NCBI GenBank assembly: GCA_019633425.1
Contig: WSUB01000064.1
Coordinates: 124,001-188,000 of the forward strand
Source of the DNA: Tulasnella sp. 424
Lineage: Eukaryota > Basidiomycota > Agaricomycetes > Cantharellales > Tulasnellaceae
Direction: 5' to 3'
DNA length: 64,000 nt
Shown here: positions 56,495 through 64,000 of the stretch, in pieces
How the letters are laid out: every line of letters starts with the position of its first letter
Numbering within the stretch: position 1 is the stretch's first letter
The notes under the pieces: generated by a model
What the model saw: the letters and a program-made list of their open reading frames with translations, nothing else
Told to the model about the DNA's origin: nothing
The model's database searches: none
Position numbers and translations under genes: made by a program

Positions 56495-59400
56495 ATGAGC
56501 ACATCCCCACCGCCGGCTCCTCGACGCTCAGGCCGAGAGCGAAAGCAAGCAGAGATATTTTCATCTCGTGAGTAGTTGGCTCGGTCAACAGCATCTACCC
56601 ATACTGTTCAGTCCAAGTCCTAATTTCATCACCACGCGCATAGAGCCTGATGCTACCCGGAAACGAAAACGCGGTTCAGAAGGTCTAAGTGAGGACGAGG
56701 ATGAAGTAGAACGTGACGAAGAGCGACAGGACGAAGATGAAGAAATGGAGGATCCTCAGCAGGAGGAGAGTGAGGAAGAAGAACAGGAAGAGGACTATGT
56801 CGCCCCTCGCAAGTCTGCCATGCGCAAGGCAAAGGCCTCAACAAGTGGAACAAACGGTCAAGCTGCTGAGACTAAGAAGCCCCGCACACCTCGAGCACCC
56901 AAAGTTCCGAAACCGACAGTGAAGCCTCGACGGCGGAAAGGCAAGGGTGACGGAGATGCAGACCCAAAAGCCATTGCCAAGGAGTCGGCCATTGCCGATG
57001 ACAACGGCCTTTTCAGTAAGCTCTTCCCTTCCGAATGGATGCCTAAATTAGTCTGGAGGTTGACATTAATACATATCTTGTCTTCAAGATGCTATCATGA
57101 ATCCAGCTGCTGCATTGCAGTCAACAGCCGAAGATTTCCTCGACTCTTACAGCCGTACCCCCGCTCTGGCCCTTGCCGACCTCGTCAACTGCATCCTCCG
57201 ATGTTGTGGGTGCAATGCGTTGGTCGACTCGGACCAGGTATTGGACACCGATGGCGTGGTAGATTGTCTGGAAGACTTGATGGAAGCAATGAAAAAGGTT
57301 CCGACTTTGCTCGCTCCTTCTCTTCGAACTGGGCCTTTCTCACTCTTTGACTTAGGAACCCGTTCTAGCCTATCCCCTCGCTTCTAAGCTACCAGTATTC
57401 AAGAAATTCCGAAAATCTCTTTCGGAATTTCTCAGCCGTCTCATTGTCTCAGCTGCAGAGACAGGTGCCCTATACGACGAACAACTAGTCGCCATCCTCC
57501 AAACTTGGGTCATGGCCATGTCTTCAGCGAACCTCAGGAGCTTCCGACACACCGCAACCGTCGTGGCACTTGAGGTGGAGAGTGCACTCGCTGAAGTAAC
57601 CGCTGCGGTGGATAAGGAAGCCGAGGTCCTCCGGAGGCAGAGGGAAGGGGAGAAGAAGAAAGCAGCGAACAAGGGCAAAGGACGGGAGCAGGATCTGCAG
57701 ACCAAGTTTGACGACGTTCAACACCGAAAGAAGCACCTCAAGGAACTTATGAAGGAAATATTCGACGCGTATGTGCTTTGGCGATAATCTTCGGGGCTTT
57801 CTTGCTAACGTCGAACGGACAGCGTCTTCGTGCTTCGATACCGCGACGCCGATCCAGGAATTCGTGCCGAGTGCGTGCAAGAGTTTGGGGTTTGGGTCGA
57901 AAAGTATCCTGCTTTCTTCCTGGAAAGCAACCACTTACGGTATATCGGTTGGGTCTTATCAGACACTGTGGGTTGATCCAATCATCCATAACGCTCCTCA
58001 ACTAAAAGCTGCCTTTCATTAGAACACCCAAGTCCGTCTGGCGGCCGTCAAGTCGCTATACTCTCTATACAAGCGTGATGAGCTCCTGGTTTCCACCAAT
58101 CACTTCACCCAACGTTACAAACCTAGACTAGTCGCAATGGCCGCTTCCGACGTCGAGGTATCTGTCCGCGTTGCTGTGATTCAAGTTCTCTGCGCAATCG
58201 ACGCCCTTGGAGAATTAGAAGAGGACCAGACGGAGCAAATGGAGCTCCTAATCTTCGATCAAGAACCCAGAGTACGAAAGGCCATCAGCTCCTTCGTCCA
58301 CGGAGTGTGGAAGAATGCAGTCGACGAGCGGCTCGGAAGAAGGCGCCAAGGAGGTGATGCGGAGAAAGATAGGAGTAGGGCGGGCTTCAAGTGCCTTGGT
58401 TCGCTTCTGGTCAAATGGGCCAAGAAACTGGAGAAGGACGAGGAAGGCGATGCGGTACCAGACCAGACTGAGAGTCAGGAAGGTGCATCAGAGTCTGGAG
58501 CTGGAGGTCACAAGAGCAAGGAAGTCACAGCCCTCGTTTCCGATCTCCAGAGGGGGAGGATAGCCCTCTGCGTTGATTCGCTTTGGGATGAGGTTGATGC
58601 CGTCAGCGATTGGGAAGATTTGATAGAGTTCCTGCTTCTGGACCATTCTGCGGAGGGTGAAGACGATGTCAGTCCTGTCGCTTCAAAAAGGAAGAGAGCG
58701 GCAGAAGCGAATGCGAAGAAGGGGAAGGGAAGGCGCAAGAGCACGGTGAACGAGGCGGAAGTCGACGAGGCTTGGAGACTGGAAGATTCCGAGGAAGCTG
58801 CCCTTGTGGAGGTCCTAGTCGCCTCTTTGAAGAAGACGATTGGTGATGCTGCAGAGAAGAAGAAGGTGAGTTTATGCTCACCCCGTGCCTGTCAGATCCT
58901 GACCCGTTGCGATCCCCCCCAATCAAAGGGTGAAGCTGATGCGGTCCAAGCCGATGTCACAAGAGCTCTCATCAAGTCATTGCCTCAGCTTTTCGCTAAG
59001 CACCAGGCGGACGAAAGGCGTATTTCGGAAGTCATCTTGATTCCGCAGGTCATGAACTTGGATTTGTACGCCGAAATGGGCCTTAACAAGGTGCGTTCGA
59101 TGGAACCTTGAGGGATCGTCCACTCATTCTTTGCGATATTAGGCCTATGAAACTCTCTGGGATGAAGTTATCAAACACTTCCTATCACACTCTTCACCCA
59201 TCGTCATTCGCAACGCCACTATTACCATATCCCGTCTCCTGACGACGAGTTCCATGTTCGGGGAAAATGAGGCCAAGATAGCTCAGCTCGAAGAGGAACT
59301 TTCGACTTCCTTGAGAGACGTTGTGGCCGGACGAGACGACTTGGACGCTGCTTTCCTAGAGGACGACGAGGTTCACGCCTTGAGCGGTTTCGCTCTGAGG

Positions 59401-61639
59401 GTGGAGTCGCTGTTTCGCGTTCGTGACCTTTCAGGATGGATGGACAACGACGAGGATGGAAAGCAGTCGAGCGTATGGAATATTCTCCTTTCTCTGGGCT
59501 CACGAGGTCCTCAGGGTCATAAGGAGGAAGAGTCGGTGAGTTCTTGCCCTAACTATCTGACGATACCCGCTGAGCGTCCTCCGCCCTCCCCAGTTGTTGG
59601 ACCACACCTACCAGGTTCTGACATTCCAGATCGCATGGAAAGTGAAACATTTACCGAACGGTGATCCGAATGCAGAGGGAGCAAGTGAAGCGCGGGAGGC
59701 TCTGCAACGCCAGCGGGATATGTTGGTTGAAACTTTGGACGCAGCTGCTTTTGGTCCCAACTCAAGAGCTGGAGATGGCGTACGGCGTTCGGTGAGCATT
59801 ATTATCCACGTAGTCATTTTAACGAATCTCCTGAACTAACCCCGATGCAGGCCGTCAAATGTCTCCTTATTCTATATACCCTTTTCCTTCCTAAGCAAAG
59901 TGATGGAGCAGGACACCCGTACCCCGCCGCTTCGATTCCACTGGAGGTTTCAGAAGAGATGCAGTTCCGATTTGAAGGTTTCATTGAGGCCGAGGTCGAA
60001 CGTTATGCAGACGATCTTGCTGAGGAGGAGCAAGAGACAAGCGAAGGCGACAAGGGGTCCGACCCGGCTGACAGCGACGAAGGTGACGGCGAAGGTGGCG
60101 AGAATCAACAAAAGAAGGCGAAGAAGGTGGCTAAGAAAAACATCGATCCAGGTTCGAGGGTCCTTGGTTTCCAGTTGACGGAAAGCTAACATTAACCTGC
60201 TATCCTAGATGCCGTCAGCCAATCTCGTCTCGAAAAGGAATACGTCTTCACCGGCACCATTGCTGCCTTCTTGTCGGCCATGAGGGCAGGCATAATCCAG
60301 ATTAGTCATGCATCGAAAGTGCTCGCGTACTATGGTCGGCTGGGTATGACCTATGACCAGTGCATGAAGGTCGTGATCGAGTTGCTTCGCGAGGAGGGAA
60401 TGTATAAGTCACGCGGTTTCATCGTGGCTGATGTCATTAAAGATGCAGCGAGAGAGGTATGTTGGGTCGTTTTCATGACTCGTCAACTGTGAATCTCACA
60501 TAATATTTTCAGTCCTTCCTGCTGTATCTTGAAGGCCGCGCACCAGATGATGAGCATACTCTATCGTTGGTCAAGGCGATGGGTGCCGCTCTTGTGATTC
60601 GCGGCGCTCAGCTCTCTATCGTGCAACGGCTGGATGGAGAGAACGTGGTGACGATCCACCAGGAGCTCATCGCTTGGGTAACCAAAAGAATCGCTCAGTA
60701 CGAGAAGAGCGGGAACAAGAAATTACGGAATGCAGCAATTGAATTTTTCCATTCCTTGACTCAACTTCTGGTCTCCGCCGACAGTGGAGACGCTGCCCAG
60801 ATGTAAGCCTCCCTCCCTGGACACGTTTCAATTTTTTTCGCTTACCTCTTTTTCCCCTCCCTAGTCAGGAACACTTGAAACAATCTCTCGCCTCCTCCAA
60901 TCTTGAACCCTCAGCAACCGCTCGCTTCTGGGAACCACTAAGATCGTACGAGAAGCGCCTGAGTACCATCGCTGCCAAGGACAAGGAGAAAGGTGAGAGA
61001 TCGTATCGCACGTTCCACGACATCGCGTTGACCTTCCGCTTGCTTTTAGCGCCTACGAAAGGACGGCGGAAGTCGAAAAAGCAGTCGGCAAGGTCTGGGG
61101 ATGAGACTACGACCGATGAGGAAATGGGCCTGGATGACGTACGGGATGATGAGCCCCCGGCTTCTCCGCCACCGCGACCATCTCCGCAGAGGAAAACACG
61201 ATCCCGGAAGTCACTTGGGAAGGACGTGGCGGCTGAAGAACCTCCCGAACGTCCCAAAGCTCGACCCCGCCCTCGCACCAGAACAAGAGGTCAGCGCGAA
61301 CCTGAGCCTGACGCAGACCAGGAAGCTCCTGCCGATGAACCTTCCGAGCCACCGCAGCAGGTTAACGGAGATCTCAACTCCCCGCAAGCTTCGCCTGAGC
61401 CTCCTCAGTCTCTACCCAATGCCCATTCTCAATCTCCAGAGCGGGGAACGGGAAAACGAAAGCGGGACGAAGACTTGGAGGATCTAGGGATGGATGACGA
61501 CGCAGATGACGAAGAACCGGAGCAGTCGGCGGCGAGTCCACCAGCACGAAAGCATCATTCGCGTCCGTCGTCGCAAATCAGCCAGATCAGTCAGATGGAC
61601 GTTGACTTTTTCAAAACCCGGAAACGTTTCCGACGATGA
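56495..61639 (+). CDS. SCC3: cohesin subunit Scc3 (STAG/SA family), intact
   Basis: HEAT-like cohesin subunit that binds the kleisin and DNA in the nucleus and is needed for sister chromatid cohesion. Exons 56495-56567, 56644-57015, 57089-57297, 57356-57768, 57823-57967, 58023-58865, 58929-59090, 59143-59535, 59594-59791, 59851-60151, 60209-60456, 60513-60802 and 60865-61639 splice in frame to 1473 residues, near the usual fungal length. Seen: a basic-acidic N-terminal tail (RRSGRERKQ, SEDEDEVERDEE), the STAG region (DLVNCILRCCGCNALV), the SCD block VFVLRYRDADPGIRAECVQE with LRYIGWVLSDT and QVRLAAVKSLYSLY (about 355-425), and a low-complexity Ser/Pro/Asp C-terminal tail ending KTRKRFRR. Exon 1 uses the ATG matched in the relics; the intron-1 acceptor atag|AGCC keeps the frame. 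It is the only complete copy among many fragments. Confidence 0.93.
57402..57432 (+). other. perfect 13-bp inverted repeat in SCC3 exon 4
   Basis: AGAAATTCCGAAA, a 5-nt spacer, then TTTCGGAATTTCT. It is coding (around FRKSLSEF) and is also present in the pseudogene copy near 48613-48643. It could form a stable mRNA hairpin 46 nt into the exon. It may be chance under coding constraint. Confidence 0.5.
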
Positions 61640-62097
61640 TTCGTATACCCGTTTTTTTTTGTGTCGATTTGGGCGGAATGTATTTATTCCTGCTGCTACG
61701 ATTTCCCCCTTCTTTCTTGCCGATGAAATACTGTCTAGCTGGCGATAATATGTTGTAACCTTCAATATCATTTTTCTTTTACCTAACGTCGAGCAACGTG
61801 GCTTTGCCTCGCCGCAATTCACCAGAACAAGCGCCCCCACTACCAACGTAACTGCTTCGAACCCGTTGAATTCTGCAATGTCCCTAGGAGTTAAAATTAG
61901 TGGCCTTTCGATAGACCCCGAGTCGGATGAGGATTCTTTGAACGGATCCCCCTCGCATTTCAAATGTCGCGCTGGTCACGGATTGATGTGACAAATGAAC
62001 GCCGGATCTCCGGTCCTAACGCCGCAACCCTCCAGAAATTGGTCCGCAACACAATTATCTCGTACTCCGCCTTCCTTACTACCTGCGCAACACCGAT
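61640..62097. other. SCC3-ZUO1 intergenic region
   Basis: 458 bp between two plus-strand genes. It holds the SCC3 3' UTR (T-rich tracts after the stop) and the presumed ZUO1 promoter. Open frames crossing it on the minus strand overlap SCC3 coding sequence and look like shadows. Confidence 0.5.
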
Positions 62098-63613
62098 ATG
62101 ACCACTTTCATCGACCTTGGCTTCAATCTCACAGCCCCAGGACCGTCGTTTGACCCGTCCTCCTCAACAGCCTCAATCACAAAGCCCAAGGAAGCGACTC
62201 TGATTGCAACGGGCACATCCTTCTTAGCCTATGCTCAACGCACTCTCGCCCAGAGGACTTTCGAGGAGGACGATGTACACAGAGCAGAGCAGACGAAGCT
62301 TGGGTTGCAGGAACGTGGCGCGCTCAACGGAATCGAGGATGACTTGGGAGTGGGTGACGAGGAGGAAAGCCCTGACCTGCTGACGGCGGACCCTAAGAAG
62401 TGGAAGGTCGGTCTTGCGCTTCGAACAGGCTTGATCGTTTCCACACCTAACAAGATTGAAATCGTAGGATCTCGATCAATACGCTGTCTTGGGCTTGTCA
62501 CACCTCCGCTACAGGGCAACCGACGAGCAAATCAAGATCGCCCGTATGCCATGCAATTCCGATCGCTCGGCTCCTCTACTGACCTCTACGGACTTGTATA
62601 GACCGTAAGAAGGTCCTCAAGCACCACCCCGACAAGAAAGCCAATCAAGGCGATTCCAACGATGATGCATTCTTCAAGTGCATTCAAAAAGCGTATGAAG
62701 TCTTGATGCACGCAGATAGACGGCGCCAATTCGACTCCATCGACCCTTACTATGTTGATTTGGAAGATGATGTGCCAACAGCAGAAAGCGTCGAGAGGGC
62801 GAAAGATCCTGAAAAGGCGTTCTTCCAGGTTCGGCTTTCGTCTGCTTCGTGCTCCTTCATCCGTTCTAAGAGACTTTCTTCACCTGTTAGAAATTCCGCC
62901 CCGTTTTCGAACGGGAGGCCCACTTCTGCGCGTCATGCCCGGAGGACGAGGTACCCAAGCTCGGCGACATGAACTCGACCAAGGAAGAAGTCGAAAGCTT
63001 TTATGATTTTTGGTACAACTTCGATTCGTGGCGGACCTTTGAGTGGTTTGACAAAGAAGTCAACGAAGGGAGCAACAGGTGATTCGAGCTCGACGGCTCT
63101 GTTGAAAACTCTGGGACTGAACAATCCTGCTCCTTTTTGTTAGTCGCGAAGACAAGCGGTACACCGAAAAGAAGAACAAGAACGAGCGAGCGCGGAGAAA
63201 GAAAGACGACAACGCTCGTCTTCGCACCTTCATTGACACGGCTCTTTCCGTCGACCCTCGAATCAAGAAGATTAAACAGCAGGAGAAAGAAGAGAGGGAA
63301 AAGAAAAAGGCTCGCCAAACTGGTCGACCTGCAGCTCAGCCAAAACTAAGCGCGAAGGAGAAAGCTGAGTTGGAGAAGAAGGCGAAGGAAGAGCAAGCGG
63401 CGAAAGAAAAGGAAGAGGAGGTGGGTTGATTACCCGCCCGAAAGGCGTTGACGGTCTCAGAAAGCTGACTGCTTGGCTGATCTCTTCACTTAGGAGTTAC
63501 GAAAAAAGGAGAAGAAAGCGAAAGATGCAGCTAAGAAAAAGGCGAAACGTGCTGAGAAAGCTGCTGCCGAAGCCGCTGCTGGTGGGTCGGCCGAAGCTGC
63601 CCCAGCTGCGTGA
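62098..63613 (+). CDS. ZUO1: zuotin, ribosome-associated J-protein
   Basis: Hsp40 cochaperone of the ribosome-associated complex, which works with Ssz1 and Ssb-type Hsp70 on nascent chains. Exons 62098-62406, 62468-62543, 62602-62828, 62891-63078, 63144-63420 and 63494-63613 splice in frame to 398 residues. Seen: the J-domain with YAVLGLSHLRYRAT and HHPDKK (HPD about 137-139), FFKCIQKAYEVL and RRQFDS; the zuotin homology region LGDMNSTKEEVESFYDFWYNF and DSWRTFEWFD; then a long Lys/Glu/Ala-rich charged helix. Intron 1 has a weak donor (gtcggt). The frame stops after GGSAEAAPAA. Yeast Zuo1 (433 residues) has a further C-terminal helical bundle, not seen here, so the C terminus is short or lies in an exon not recognised. 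Confidence 0.9.
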
Positions 63614-64000
63614 AATGCTTCCTTGTCCGCTTCATGATTGTGTTGAAAGTGATTCGTTCATCCTTGTCTGGCTTGTACTACTGCTTCGAATACATATTTG
63701 TCAAGCTTCTTGCGATGACCGCTTATCTTGGTCAACAAGGAGACACTGAAGTAACTTGTTCGAAAGGAGGTCCCCAACGATTCCGATTGAGCTCTCCGGC
63801 TTTGTCGGCTAGCTCCGATCGGAAGGGGTTCTCGGAAGGATTCCGGCGTAGAGGTTCCCATAATCCAGTCTTTGTCCCTGGGTCGCCTTCTAAGTCCTCC
63901 ACGACCAACCGCACCCCGTTCTAAAAATGCAAGGTCATTCCGACTATGAAAGCTACCAGCAAGCCGTCATGGAATATCTTACATGCAAAAAGAATTGCTG
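63614..64000. other. region downstream of ZUO1, no gene assigned
   Basis: Open frames exist on both strands (for example plus to about 63924 and minus 63914-63732), but none shows a recognised motif or convincing start. It may be the ZUO1 3' UTR or the tail of a convergent gene beyond the window edge. Confidence 0.3.

Noticed and set aside
61484..61963. 159-codon minus-strand frame between SCC3 and ZUO1
   Set aside because: It overlaps the SCC3 C-terminal coding exon antisense and shows no domain; treated as a shadow.
1..64000. CRISPR array, bacterial operon or phage features
   Set aside because: The only short-period arrays are the 120-bp coding TPR repeats; spliceosomal introns and eukaryote-specific genes exclude a prokaryotic reading.

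Overview
The window looks like an Agaricomycete (basidiomycete fungus) genome. Genes carry many 52-90 bp spliceosomal introns, and the proteins are a fungal-type cohesin subunit Scc3, a zuotin (Zuo1) J-protein, membrane-anchored fungal cytochrome P450s, Vps26 retromer relics and very repetitive kinase-TPR fusions. From memory only, kinase-TPR genes of this style are abundant in Cantharellales such as Tulasnella or Rhizoctonia; the sequence alone does not fix the genus.

About 0-61 kb is a highly duplicated accessory region assembled from a few ancestral modules. Module A is a plus-strand gene coding for a protein kinase domain followed by a tail of near-identical 40-residue TPR repeats. There are six copies, K1 to K6, at 1-1932, 20833-25307, 26445-30946, 35078-37397, 41392-45859 and 52053-55220. 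K3, K4 and K5 give fully open spliced models of 1363, 638 and 1353 residues. K1 is cut by the window edge and has an abnormal 3' end. K2 has an exon-1 frameshift and a LINE insertion. K6 has an in-frame TGA in its TPR region. Module B is a minus-strand P450 gene placed head-to-head with a plus-strand SCC3 gene. Four P450 copies (3007-5217, 7883-10105, 12426-14639, 16239-18455) are fully open with an identical 11-exon structure, while nearly every SCC3 partner has decayed to a 5' fragment. Only the copy at 56495-61639 is intact, and there the P450 partner is the relic. Module C is a VPS26-like pseudogene plus a short open frame, found between K3 and K4 and again between K4 and K5.

Mobile DNA is visible as insertions into these modules, and the paralogous copies often supply the empty site: a 5'-truncated LINE in K2, three TA-flanked inverted-repeat elements (10421-10597, 34421-34976, 40478-40891), a roughly 1 kb element with about 225-250 bp inverted arms (6342-7391), and a roughly 0.5 kb insertion just before the start codon of the SCC3 pseudogene. 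A segment of at least 4.4 kb (P450 relic plus SCC3) is duplicated at 45860-50780 and 55221-59570.

The right end is conserved housekeeping sequence: SCC3 (13 exons, 1473 residues) followed by ZUO1 (6 exons, 398 residues), both plus strand. The most interesting system is the kinase-TPR family. Its kinase motifs are all present, it has an acidic insert ahead of the VAVKK lysine, its C-terminal cap is conserved, and it has a fast-changing array of 120-bp units, some exactly identical, in which variation is confined to a few positions. This resembles fungal recognition receptors with high-identity repeats, but with a kinase where an NLR has its NTPase. That function is inference.
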